A DNA stretch of 64,000 nt from Muricoccus nepalensis (GTDB lineage: Bacteria > Pseudomonadota > Alphaproteobacteria > Acetobacterales > Acetobacteraceae): positions 1 through 64,000 of the forward strand of contig NZ_RCZP01000012.1 in assembly GCF_006438825.1 (NCBI RefSeq), written 5' to 3'. How positions within the stretch are numbered: position 1 is the stretch's first letter; each line of letters opens with the position of its first letter. Under the pieces are notes generated by a model. The model ran no database searches and had not been told where the DNA came from. It was given only the letters and a program-made list of their open reading frames with translations. Made by a program: the position numbers and the translations under genes. Shown piece by piece: positions 22,854 to 30,797 of this stretch.

Positions 22854-23237
22854 ATGTCCCGCAGCCTCGCGGCCGTCGCCGCCGCCTTCGCCTTCACCGC
22901 CCTCGTCGGCGCCGCCCCCGGCGCCCACGCCCAGGCCCAGAGCGACATGGTCGCGCCGGGCGCCACGCCGGGCACCTCGATGCCGGGCACGATGCCGCGC
23001 GGCCCCGCCATGTCGCCCGCCGCCCGCGGGACGATGCCGTCCGGCGAGATGTCGCAGGCCCCGATGCACCGCGGCGCCCACAGCCGCGCCATGCGCGAGG
23101 AGCGGCGCGAGCGCCAGTCGGCCCGCCGCGAGATGCGCGCCAACCGCCGGGCCGCGAACGATCCCGACGGCGCCTACATGGGCGGCGGCGGCGTCTTCGA
23201 GCGCGCCCCCGACGGCAGCCTTCGCCCGGTGATGTGA
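22854..23237 (+). CDS. Secreted Met/Pro- and Arg-rich hypothetical protein
   Basis: A 127-residue exported protein. Signal peptide of about 25 residues ([26 protein letters not shown]). The middle is low-complexity and rich in Met, Pro and Gly (GTSMPGTMPRGPAMSP), then comes a strongly charged helical stretch (RAMREERRERQSARREMRAN). Repeated Met residues in such proteins can bind copper, but that is speculation. AGGAG precedes ATG 22854. The last codons and stop are within a 14-bp tandem repeat. Confidence 0.7.
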   Translation: MSRSLAAVAAAFAFTALVGAAPGAHAQAQSDMVAPGATPGTSMPGTMPRGPAMSPAARGTMPSGEMSQAPMHRGAHSRAMREERRERQSARREMRANRRAANDPDGAYMGGGGVFERAPDGSLRPVM

Positions 23238-23254
23238 GACCGGTGATGTGAGAC
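23227..23254. repeat. 14-bp tandem repeat over a stop codon
   Basis: CGGTGATGTGAGAC-type unit present twice head to tail, covering the last residues (VM) and TGA of the secreted protein gene. A frameshift by slippage here would still meet the second TGA copy. Confidence 0.75.
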
Positions 23255-23257
23255 CGG

Positions 23258-23333
23258 CCCGGGGCCCCGCGCCCCGGGACGGTGGTTCAGCCAAAGCAGG
23301 ATGGGCGCCGCCGGAGGATCTCTGGCGGCGCCC
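23258..23333. terminator. Two stacked hairpins between convergent genes
   Basis: First hairpin CCCGGGGC/GCCCCGGG (23258-23278, loop CCCGC). Second hairpin GGGCGCCGCC/GGCGGCGCCC (23303-23333, loop of 11) followed by TTT on the plus strand. They end rightward transcription of the secreted-protein gene and can act on leftward transcription of dctM. Confidence 0.75.
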
Positions 23334-23341
23334 TTTCGCGT

Positions 23342-24643
23342 TCAGCGGCTCAACAGCACGTCCGGCAGCCAGGTCACCGTGGCCGGCCAGATCGTGATGA
23401 TGGCGACGGTCACGACCAGCATCAGGAAGAAGGGCAGCGAGGCCTTGGCCACCGCCGTCTGCTCGCGCCCCGTCATCGTCTGCATGACGAAGAGGTTGAA
23501 GCCGACCGGCGGCGTGATCTCCGCGATCTCCACGAGGAGCACGATGAAGATGCCGAACCAGACGAGGTCGAAGCCCGCCTGCTGGATCATCGGCACCACG
23601 ATCGAGGTGGTGAGGACGATCATGGAGGTGCCGTCGAGCGCGGTGCCGAGCAGGACGTAGACCACCGTCAGCATGGCGATGATGCCGTAGGGGCCGAGGC
23701 CGAGGCCCGCGACGGCGGCGGCGAGCGCCGCGGGGATGCCCGTCAGCGCCATGGCCTTCGTCAGGTAGGCGGCGCCCGCCAGGATGAACATGATCATGCA
23801 GGAGAGGCGCGTGGCGCCCGTGAGGCTGTCGCGGAAGCTCTCCCAGGTGAGGCAGCGCGTGACGGCCGCGAGGAGGAGGCTGCCGAGCACCCCGAAGGCG
23901 GCGGCCTCGGTCGCCGTGGCCCAGCCCACGAACATTGTGCCGATGACGCCGACGATGAGGATGCCGCAGGGGATGAGCTGCGCCGATTCGCGCATCTTCT
24001 CCGTGAAGCTCATCCGCGGCTCCATCGGCGGCTGCTTCTTCGGGTTCAGCAGCGCCCAGACCGCGATGTAGAGGCTGAACAGCACCATCACGATCAGCCC
24101 GGGGATGCAGCCCGCGATGAAGACCCGCACGATCGAGACCTCCGCCGCGACGGCGTAGACGACCATGATGATCGAGGGTGGGATCATGATCCCGAGCGTG
24201 CCGGAGGTGGCGAGGCTGCCGATCGCGACATCCTCGTCGTAGCCGCGCCGCTTGAGCTCGGGCAGCGCGATCTTGGAGACGGTGGCGCAGGTCGCGGCGG
24301 AGGAGCCCGACACGGACCCGAAGATCCCGCAGGCGAGGATGTTCACGTGCAGCAGCCGCCCGGGGATGCGCCGTACCCAGGGCGCGAGGCCGTTGAAGAG
24401 CTCCTCCGACAGCTTCGTGCGGAACAGGATCTCGCCCATCCAGACGAACATCGGCAGCGCCGCGAGGGTCCAGGAGCCCGTCGCCTCCCAGAAGGCGCTG
24501 GCGAGGTAGGTGCCGGGCTGGGGATGGACGAAGCTGACGGCGACGAAGCCGACCAGCGCGAGGCTCATCCCGATCCAGAGCCCGCCGGCGAGAAGCAGGC
24601 CGAGGAGCAGGAGCAGGAGGCCCGAGAGCTCGAGCAGTTCCAT
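23342..24643 (-). CDS. dctM: TRAP transporter large permease (DctM type)
   Basis: A 433-residue inner-membrane subunit with about twelve transmembrane spans that carries the substrate with sodium. Family blocks are PMFVWMGEILFRTKLSEELF, CGIFGSVSGSSAATCATVSK, SGTLGIMIPPSIIMVVYAV and the late VEIAEITPPVGFNLFVMQ. It follows dctQ by 6 bases. The substrate is not readable from the permease; TRAP systems usually import organic acids. Confidence 0.94.
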   Translation of the reverse strand: MELLELSGLLLLLLGLLLAGGLWIGMSLALVGFVAVSFVHPQPGTYLASAFWEATGSWTLAALPMFVWMGEILFRTKLSEELFNGLAPWVRRIPGRLLHVNILACGIFGSVSGSSAATCATVSKIALPELKRRGYDEDVAIGSLATSGTLGIMIPPSIIMVVYAVAAEVSIVRVFIAGCIPGLIVMVLFSLYIAVWALLNPKKQPPMEPRMSFTEKMRESAQLIPCGILIVGVIGTMFVGWATATEAAAFGVLGSLLLAAVTRCLTWESFRDSLTGATRLSCMIMFILAGAAYLTKAMALTGIPAALAAAVAGLGLGPYGIIAMLTVVYVLLGTALDGTSMIVLTTSIVVPMIQQAGFDLVWFGIFIVLLVEIAEITPPVGFNLFVMQTMTGREQTAVAKASLPFFLMLVVTVAIITIWPATVTWLPDVLLSR

Positions 24644-24649
24644 CGCGGT

Positions 24650-25186
24650 CTATACCTCGGCCGAGAAGTCGCCGCGCGCGGCACGCTCTTCCGCGGCGAT
24701 CACGTAGTTCGGGCGCCCGCCGCGGAGCACCGTCGCCAGCTCGTCCAGCACGGCGACGAGGAGGATGCCGGCGCCGAGCGGCATGGCGAGCTTGGGGATC
24801 CAGAGGGGGATGGCGAGCGCGCCCTGCGCCATGTCCTCGATCTCGATCGAGAAGAGGACGTCGTCCGCCGTCCACCACACCGCGTAGGCGCAGCCGACGG
24901 CGGCGAAGGTGAGCGCCACCAGCTCCATCACCCGCCGCGGGCCGGGCGAGAGCTTCTCCAGAAGCAGGCCGACCCGGATCAGCTCGCCGCGCTTGAAGGT
25001 GAGGGCGAGGGCGAAGAAGGTCGTGGAGACGCAGAGATAGGCGCTGATGTCGTCCGCCCCCGGGAACTGGAGGTTCAGGGAGCGGCAGACGACCTGGGCC
25101 ATCATGACCAGGAAGATGCCGAGGAGCGAGAGCGCGGCCAGGGCCGCGCCGACCGCGTAAAGGGCGTCCAGCCCCCGCCGGATCAC
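24650..25186 (-). CDS. dctQ: TRAP transporter small permease (DctQ type)
   Basis: A 178-residue membrane subunit with four transmembrane helices, the usual DctQ size. VVCRSLNLQFPGADDISAYL and TTFFALALTFKRGELIRVGL are the family landmarks. Middle gene of the dctP-dctQ-dctM operon, 10 bases after dctP. Confidence 0.92.
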   Translation of the reverse strand: MIRRGLDALYAVGAALAALSLLGIFLVMMAQVVCRSLNLQFPGADDISAYLCVSTTFFALALTFKRGELIRVGLLLEKLSPGPRRVMELVALTFAAVGCAYAVWWTADDVLFSIEIEDMAQGALAIPLWIPKLAMPLGAGILLVAVLDELATVLRGGRPNYVIAAEERAARGDFSAEV

Positions 25187-25196
25187 CGCGCCGCGC

Positions 25197-26189
25197 TCAG
25201 GCGGCCTTGTAGGCGTCGAGGAGCTTCCGGCCGTCCTCGCCCGCCTTCGTCGCCCACTCCTCCGTCATGGTGGCGCTGATCCGGTTGAGGCCGTCGCGCA
25301 GCGCCTGGCTCGGCTGCTCGAGCTTCAGGCCGCGGGCGACGAGGGTGTCCTGGGCCTCCTTCTCCGAGGCGCGGGCCATCTCCAGCCCGCGGGACTGCGC
25401 CGCCTTCGCCGCCTCCATCACGGCCGCGCGCTGCGCCGCCGGCAGCGCCTCCAGCGCGCGGCGGCCGACGAAGACGACGTTGTTGGTATAGCTGAAGTTC
25501 ACGGGGGTGAAGACCTTGCAGTAGTCCCAGGCCTGGGTGTCGACGCCCGTGGCCGCGCTCGTCACCATGCCGTTGATCACGCCGGTGGCGAAGGCCTGCG
25601 GCACCTCGGCGGCCTGCACGAGGGTCGGGTTCGCGCCGACGAGCGTCGCGAAGCGGTTGGTCATCGTGTTGAAGGTGCGGAACCGGGTTCCCTTCAACGC
25701 GTCCAGGCTCTCGATCGGCGCGTTGCTGTAGAAGCCGCCGGGGGGCCAGGGCACGTTGTAGAGCATGGCGAGGCCGGTGCGCTGGAAGCGCGCCTCGACG
25801 AAGGGCTTCGCCGCGGCGGCGAGCTTCACGGCCGCCTCGAAGCTCGGGGCCAGCAGCGGCACGCCGTCGAGCTCGAAGAAGGGGTCCTCGTTGCCGTAGG
25901 CGGAGATGAGGATCTCGCCGAGCTGCACCTGGCCCTGCTGCACGCCGCGCTTGATCTGCGGCATGGGCAGCAGCGAGCCGTTGGTGTGGAGCTGCACCTG
26001 CAGCGCGCCGTTCGTCGCCTTCTGGATGTCCTCCACGAAGGCCTTCACGTTCCGCGTGTGGAAGTTCGTGTCGGCGTAGGGGGTCGCGAACTGCCAGCGC
26101 GCGGCCGCCTGCGCGCCCGCCCTGCGGGCGGCGAGCGTGGCGGCGCCGGCGGCGCCGGCCGCCATGAGGTTCCGACGGGTGAAGGCCAT
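25197..26189 (-). CDS. dctP: TRAP transporter substrate-binding protein (DctP type)
   Basis: A 330-residue periplasmic receptor with a Tat-like signal (TRRNLMAAGAAGAATLAARR). The DctP fold is supported by FVEDIQKATNGALQVQLHTN, then ESLDALKGTRFRTFNTMTNR with the conserved Arg that binds the ligand carboxylate, then the VINGMVTSAATGVD segment. First gene of the operon; the start ATG 26189 leaves a 125-base upstream region before the next gene. Confidence 0.93.
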   Translation of the reverse strand: MAFTRRNLMAAGAAGAATLAARRAGAQAAARWQFATPYADTNFHTRNVKAFVEDIQKATNGALQVQLHTNGSLLPMPQIKRGVQQGQVQLGEILISAYGNEDPFFELDGVPLLAPSFEAAVKLAAAAKPFVEARFQRTGLAMLYNVPWPPGGFYSNAPIESLDALKGTRFRTFNTMTNRFATLVGANPTLVQAAEVPQAFATGVINGMVTSAATGVDTQAWDYCKVFTPVNFSYTNNVVFVGRRALEALPAAQRAAVMEAAKAAQSRGLEMARASEKEAQDTLVARGLKLEQPSQALRDGLNRISATMTEEWATKAGEDGRKLLDAYKAA

Positions 26190-26314
26190 GGGGCTGCTCC
26201 GCTGCGCGTTGGGTCTGCCGGGACGATTCCAGGGCCGCATCTTCGACACCCCCGCCCCGACCGCGCAAGGGCGGGCCGGGCGGCGATCCGGCCGCCGGCG
26301 CCGCGCGCTGCCCC

Positions 26315-27241
26315 TCAGGCGGGCAGGCCGCCGAGGCGGAGCGCCGCCTCTGCCACCTCTTCGGGCGGCAGCGCCGCGATCGGCTCCCGCCGCAGCACCG
26401 AGACCGCCGTGCCGCGCGGCGCGCAGCGGGCGGGGTCGCTCTCGCTCCCGAAAAGGGCGAGGGTCGGGCGGCCCGTCGCGCCGGCCAAGTGGGTCGGCCC
26501 CGTGTCGTTCCCCACCACCACCGTCGCGCGGCGGGCGAGGGCCGCGAGCTGGAAGAGGCCCGTGCGGCCCGTCAGGTCCAGGGCGTCCGGCGCCGCGGCC
26601 CGGATGGCGGCGGCGAGCGGCGCCTCCCCCGCGCCGCCCGCGACGACGGCGGGCAGGCCGGCCCGTGCGAGGGCCGCGGCCAGGGCCGGGAATCCGGGCC
26701 AGCGCTTGCCGGGCCGCGACGGGCTGGCGCCGGGGATGAGGAGCGCGAAGCGTGGCGGCAGGCCGAAGCCGGCGAGGTCCGCCTCCAGCCAGGAGAGGTC
26801 CGGCGGCGGGAAGTCCGTGATCCCGGCCAGGCGGAGTTGCTCGCGCTGGCGGTCCACCGTGTGCATCGCGTTGCGGCCGGGATTGTCGTGCGGGTGGCTG
26901 GCGCCGCGGGCGACGCCCGACCACTCGGCCCGGCGCCCGACGAGGAGGCGGTAGCGGGAGGAGCGCGGCGAGGTCTGCAGGTCGTAGACCCGCTCGAACC
27001 GCCCGCCCGCCAGCGCGCGCAGCAGCGAGAGCCGCCCGGACCAGTCGGCGCCGCGCGGCCGTCCGAAGTCCCAGACCCGGTCGAACCAGGGGCTCCGCCG
27101 GGCGAGCTCCGCGAAGGGGGGCGTGGTCAGCAGCGTGACCTCGGCGCCCGGGTGGTGCGCGCGGATGGCCGCGAAGGGTCCGAAGGCCTGCACGACGTCG
27201 CCGAGCGCGCCGAGCTTGATGACGAGGACCCGCGCGCTCAC
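26315..27241 (-). CDS. Glycosyltransferase family 9 (heptosyltransferase-like)
   Basis: A 308-residue GT9 protein. Blocks include the N-terminal ARVLVIKLGALGDVVQAFGP, the substrate region FALLIPGASPSRPGKRWPGF and the C-terminal VVGNDTGPTHLAGATGRPTL. GT9 enzymes transfer ADP-heptose or related sugars in lipopolysaccharide core assembly at the cytosolic face of the inner membrane. GTG start at 27241 overlaps the stop of the GT4 gene (GTGA), so the two are coupled. Confidence 0.9.
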   Translation of the reverse strand: MSARVLVIKLGALGDVVQAFGPFAAIRAHHPGAEVTLLTTPPFAELARRSPWFDRVWDFGRPRGADWSGRLSLLRALAGGRFERVYDLQTSPRSSRYRLLVGRRAEWSGVARGASHPHDNPGRNAMHTVDRQREQLRLAGITDFPPPDLSWLEADLAGFGLPPRFALLIPGASPSRPGKRWPGFPALAAALARAGLPAVVAGGAGEAPLAAAIRAAAPDALDLTGRTGLFQLAALARRATVVVGNDTGPTHLAGATGRPTLALFGSESDPARCAPRGTAVSVLRREPIAALPPEEVAEAALRLGGLPA

Positions 27242-28365
27242 GCCAGCTCCCGGTAGACGGCGAGGGTGGCGTCCTGCATGGCGCGGGTGGTGTAGCGGGT
27301 GAGGACCGCGGCCCGGGCGGCGGCGGCCATGGCGGCGCGCGCCTCCGCCGGCCGGGCCAGGGCGCGGGCGATCGCCGCGGCCAGCGCCGCCGGGTCCCCG
27401 GGCGGCACGCGCCATCCCGTCACCCCCTCCTCCACCGTCTCGCGCGGGCCGCCGAGGTCGGAGGCGATCACGGGCCGGCCCATCGCCTGGGCCTCGATCA
27501 CCGTGCGCCCGAAGGCCTCGGCCTCGGTGCTCGCGTGGACGACGAGGTCGGCGAGGAGGAGCGCGGCCGGCATGTCCTCGACCGGGCCGGGCAGGCGCAC
27601 CGTGGCGCCCAGGCCGGCTGCCAGCGCCTCCAGCTCCGCCCGGTAGGCGTCCCGCCCCTGCGCGTCGCCGGCCAGGACAATGACCGGCCGCGGCTCGGGC
27701 AGGAGGGCGGCGGCGCGGAGCAGCACGGCCTGGCCCTTCCAGCGGGTCAGCCGCCCCGGCAGCAGGACCACGGGGCGGCCGCCGGGCAGGCCCCAGGCGC
27801 GGCGCAGCGCCTCAAGCCGGGCGAGGTCGACGGCGGCGGGATCGAAGCGGGCGGGGTCCACGCCGCGGGGGATGACGCGCAGCCGGTCCGGGCCGACGCC
27901 GTGCCGCGCGCGGACGAGGGCCGCGATGTGCTCGCTGATGGCGATCACACGGTCCCCCCGCGCCATGACGGAGTTGTAGAGGCGCTTGCCCGGGAAGCCC
28001 TCGTTGTAGCTGCCGTGGTAGGTCGTCACGAAGGGCACGCCCGAGGCGCGCGCGGCCAGGAGGGCCGCCCAGGCCGGGAAGCGGCTGCGGGCGTGGACGA
28101 GCCCCACCCCCTCGGACAGGACCAGCCGCCGCAGCGCCGCCGCCTGGAGGGGGAGCGCGGCCGGGTTCTTGCGGTCCAGCGGCAGGAGGACGTGGCGCCC
28201 GCCCGCCGCCTCCAGCGCGGGCAGCAGCGGCCCGCCGGCCGAGGCGACGAGAGCCTGCCCGCCGGCCTCCACCAGCGCGCGCGCGATCTCCACCGTGCCG
28301 CGCTCCACCCCGCCCGCGCCGAGGGCGGGCAGCACCTGCAGGACCGTGGGCGGGGGAGGCGGCAT
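27238..28365 (-). CDS. Glycosyltransferase family 4
   Basis: A 375-residue GT-B fold enzyme. The N-terminal acceptor domain begins LQVLPALGAGGVERGTVEIA; the C-terminal donor domain has VVLLPGRLTRWKGQAVLLRA, then ADLVVHASTEAEAFGRTVIE, with the EX7E motif, and GRPVIASDLGGPRETV. Probable role in lipopolysaccharide or other surface glycan synthesis together with the overlapping GT9 gene. Confidence 0.92.
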   Translation of the reverse strand: MPPPPPTVLQVLPALGAGGVERGTVEIARALVEAGGQALVASAGGPLLPALEAAGGRHVLLPLDRKNPAALPLQAAALRRLVLSEGVGLVHARSRFPAWAALLAARASGVPFVTTYHGSYNEGFPGKRLYNSVMARGDRVIAISEHIAALVRARHGVGPDRLRVIPRGVDPARFDPAAVDLARLEALRRAWGLPGGRPVVLLPGRLTRWKGQAVLLRAAALLPEPRPVIVLAGDAQGRDAYRAELEALAAGLGATVRLPGPVEDMPAALLLADLVVHASTEAEAFGRTVIEAQAMGRPVIASDLGGPRETVEEGVTGWRVPPGDPAALAAAIARALARPAEARAAMAAAARAAVLTRYTTRAMQDATLAVYRELA

Positions 28366-28451
28366 CAGGGCTGCCCTTACAAGGCGTGGGGGCGCCCGTC
28401 ACCCCGAGCCGCCGCTTGTGCCGCGCGGCCCCGCCGGGCTAGCCCCGGCGG

Positions 28452-29201
28452 ATGAACGAGATCCGCGGCACCACCCCCCGCCCCGACGGCATTCCTCTCG
28501 CCTGGGCCGCCGTGCCGGGCCAGGGCCCGACGGTGGTCTTCCTGGGCGGGTTCCGCTCGGACATGGAGGGCGCCAAGGCGCTCCATCTGCGCGACGCCTG
28601 CGCCGCGTGGGGCCGGGCCTTCCTGAGGCTGGACTATTCCGGCCACGGGATCAGCGGCGGCGCCTTCGAGGAGGGCAGCATCGGCGCCTGGACCAAGGAC
28701 GCCGCCCGGGTGATCGAGGCCCGCGCCCCGGGGCCGCTCGTCCTCGTCGGCTCCTCCATGGGGGGCTGGATCGCGCTCCTCCTCGCCCGGCGGCTCGGGC
28801 GGGAGCGGGTGCGGGGCCTCGTCGGCCTCGCCGCCGCGCCGGACTTCACGGCGGCGCTCATCGAGCCCCGGCTGACGGAGGCGCACCGCGAGACCCTCAG
28901 GCGGGAGGGGGTGCTGCGCCAGCCCTCGGAGTACGGCGAGCCCATTCCGATCACCCGCCACCTGCTGGAGGAGGGCGCGCGGCACCTGCTGCTGCCGGGG
29001 CCCATCCCCTACAAGGGGCCGGTCCGGCTGCTGCAGGGCATGGCCGACCCGGACGTGCCCTGGTCGCACGCGCTGCGGATCGTGGAGGCGCTGCCCGGGC
29101 CCGACGTGGAGCTGACCCTCATCAAGGACGGCGACCACCGCCTCTCCCGGCCCCAGGACCTCGCCCTTCTCGTCCGGGTGGTCGAGGCGCTGCCGGCCTA
29201 G
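28452..29201 (+). CDS. Alpha/beta hydrolase (ABHD10-like esterase)
   Basis: A 249-residue serine hydrolase. It has FLGGFRSDMEGAKALHL near the N-terminus, DYSGHGISGG, nucleophile Ser in VLVGSSMGGWIALLLAR, acid Asp in GMADPDVPW and His in KDGDHRLSRPQD. The FRSDM.G.KA pattern is that of the ABHD10/palmitoyl-thioesterase-like group common in alphaproteobacteria. The TAG stop overlaps the stop of the convergent racemase-like gene. Confidence 0.9.
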   Translation: MNEIRGTTPRPDGIPLAWAAVPGQGPTVVFLGGFRSDMEGAKALHLRDACAAWGRAFLRLDYSGHGISGGAFEEGSIGAWTKDAARVIEARAPGPLVLVGSSMGGWIALLLARRLGRERVRGLVGLAAAPDFTAALIEPRLTEAHRETLRREGVLRQPSEYGEPIPITRHLLEEGARHLLLPGPIPYKGPVRLLQGMADPDVPWSHALRIVEALPGPDVELTLIKDGDHRLSRPQDLALLVRVVEALPA

Positions 29202-29935
29202 TCGCCGCCGCGCAGCAGCGTCGCGAGCGCCGGGGAGAGGCCGACGGAGTCCCGCCCGCGGACCGCGGCCATCGGCCCCTGCCGCGCCTTGGGCGCGGCG
29301 AGGGCGACGAGGGCCTCGGCTAGGCGCACCCCGCAGGCGATCCCGTCCAGCAGGGGCACGGGCGAGGCGGCCCGCAGCGCCGGCTCCATCCCCGCCAGCG
29401 CCGCGCCCCCGAGGACGATGCTGTCCGCGCCCCCCCTCGCCAGCGCCGCCACCCCCTCCGCGACCGACCGCACGGCGGACTCGGGGTCGGACAGCGCGCG
29501 CTGCGGCGTGAAGTCCACGCCGACCAGACCGGAGAGGCGTCCCGAGAGCCCGTGCCGCTCCACGAGCAGGCGGTAGGATTCGGTGCCGCCGAAGGTCACC
29601 AGCCCGAAGCGGTTGCCGAGCATGCAGGCGGTGAGGCAGGCGGCCTCGGTCATGCCGACCACCGGGCAGGGCATGAGCTGACGCGCGGCCTCGAGCGCGG
29701 TGTCGAGCGAGACGGCGAGGACCACCGCGTCCACCGCCCCCGCGTGCTCGGCCAGCAGGTCGAGCACGGCGTGCGCCGCGATGGCGTTCTCGAGGCCCGA
29801 CGAGATCACGGCCGGGCCGAAGCGGGGCGTGCCCGGCACGATCTCGGTGCCCGGGGAGGCGGCGCCGCGCGCGGCCTCGGCGCAGCGCTCGGTGATGGCC
29901 TCGGTGGTGTTGGCGTTGGCGATGAGGATTCGCAT
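29198..29935 (-). CDS. Asp/Glu/hydantoin racemase-like protein lacking both catalytic cysteines
   Basis: A 245-residue protein with the hydantoin racemase fold: N-terminal RILIANANTTEAITERCAEA, PVVGMTEAA, RFGLVTFGG, and a C-terminal VPLLDGIACGVRLAEALV. In hydantoin racemases one catalytic Cys lies in an ACFDDPGL-type motif and the other in LGCAGM. Here these read AVSLDTAL (Val75) and LGGAAL (Gly177), so both acid/base cysteines are gone. Four other Cys exist (residues 18, 90, 100 and 104), plus one near the C-terminus, but not in these places. A racemase reaction is therefore doubtful; a lyase or binding role is possible. It starts 4 bases after a TauD-like gene that is also missing key residues. 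Confidence 0.8.
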   Translation of the reverse strand: MRILIANANTTEAITERCAEAARGAASPGTEIVPGTPRFGPAVISSGLENAIAAHAVLDLLAEHAGAVDAVVLAVSLDTALEAARQLMPCPVVGMTEAACLTACMLGNRFGLVTFGGTESYRLLVERHGLSGRLSGLVGVDFTPQRALSDPESAVRSVAEGVAALARGGADSIVLGGAALAGMEPALRAASPVPLLDGIACGVRLAEALVALAAPKARQGPMAAVRGRDSVGLSPALATLLRGGD

Positions 29936-29939
29936 GGCG

Positions 29940-30653
29940 CTAGGCGAGCCCGGCGAAGGCGGGGTTGTCCAGCCTCGAGGGCTCGCCCCGCGCGGCCTCG
30001 GCCAGCGCACCGGGCACGCGGTCCGCCCAGACGAGGAAGGGGTTCAGCGCGAGGATGTCCCCGGCGCGCAGGCCGAGCGCGAGCGGCTCCCCCAGCGCCT
30101 CCGTCAGGGCGGCGGGCAGTCGGTCGGCGGGCAGCACCTCGTCGTCCCAGCGCGCCGCGAAGACGCCCCCGTCGTTCGAGAAGACCGGCACCGGCGGCTC
30201 GCCGCGGGCCTCGTAGAGGGCGGCCAGCGCGGCGCGATCGGTGCGGAGGAGCGTGTTGTGCACGCCCGCCGCCGGGCGCAGCGCGGTCGCGGCCGGGGCG
30301 GTCGCGCGCAGCAGCAGCGCGTCGCAGGCCTCGACGTGGCGGCGGCCCGTGGCGGGCGCGGCCGGCACGGGGGTGCCGAGGCGCGCGGCGAGCGCGCGCA
30401 GCGGCGCGGCGGGGTCGTCCCCCATCGGCAGCCCGCGCAGGAGCGCGAAGCCGCGCCCGTGGTCGAGGCGCCGGCGAAGCTCCTCGGTCAGCGCGTCGAG
30501 GCGCGGGGTGGGCCCCTCGCCGGACAGCTCGGCCGCGTGCTCGGCGCCGAGGGGGATCATCTGCTCGCTGGGCGGGAGGTCCGCGGGCGTCCAGGCGAGG
30601 AGGCCGGCGATCGGCACCAGGCGGCGCGGGACGACGTTCAGGGGGTCACTCAT
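29940..30653 (-). CDS. TauD/TfdA-like protein without the full iron-binding triad
   Basis: A 237-residue protein that aligns by eye with the TauD/TfdA-type Fe(II)/2-oxoglutarate dioxygenase fold. It has RLDHGRGFALLRGLPMGDDP, then HVEACDALLLR, GVHNTLLRTDRAALAALYEA and LRAGDILALNPFLVWADR. The expected HxD reads His106-Val-Glu108, and the distal His position after the NN/NP block is Trp209. The protein is also shorter than usual (about 280-320). It may have lost dioxygenase activity. Operon with the cysteine-less racemase-like gene downstream. Confidence 0.6.
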   Translation of the reverse strand: MSDPLNVVPRRLVPIAGLLAWTPADLPPSEQMIPLGAEHAAELSGEGPTPRLDALTEELRRRLDHGRGFALLRGLPMGDDPAAPLRALAARLGTPVPAAPATGRRHVEACDALLLRATAPAATALRPAAGVHNTLLRTDRAALAALYEARGEPPVPVFSNDGGVFAARWDDEVLPADRLPAALTEALGEPLALGLRAGDILALNPFLVWADRVPGALAEAARGEPSRLDNPAFAGLA

Positions 30654-30797
30654 CCCCCTCTCTCTAGCCCCGCCCCGCCGCCGCGCCAAAGGGCGCCCGC
30701 CGGCGAGGGCTCGGGGCACCGGGCCGGACGTCGGGCGGGGCTTCACCGGGACCGCCCGATCGCGCAGGCTGGCCCTGCCCCACCGAGGACCCGTGCC

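Noticed and set aside
29700-30797. Upstream extension of the M20 peptidase frame
   Set aside because: It is antisense to the racemase-like and TauD-like genes, which have clear family patterns; M20 homology starts at 30798.
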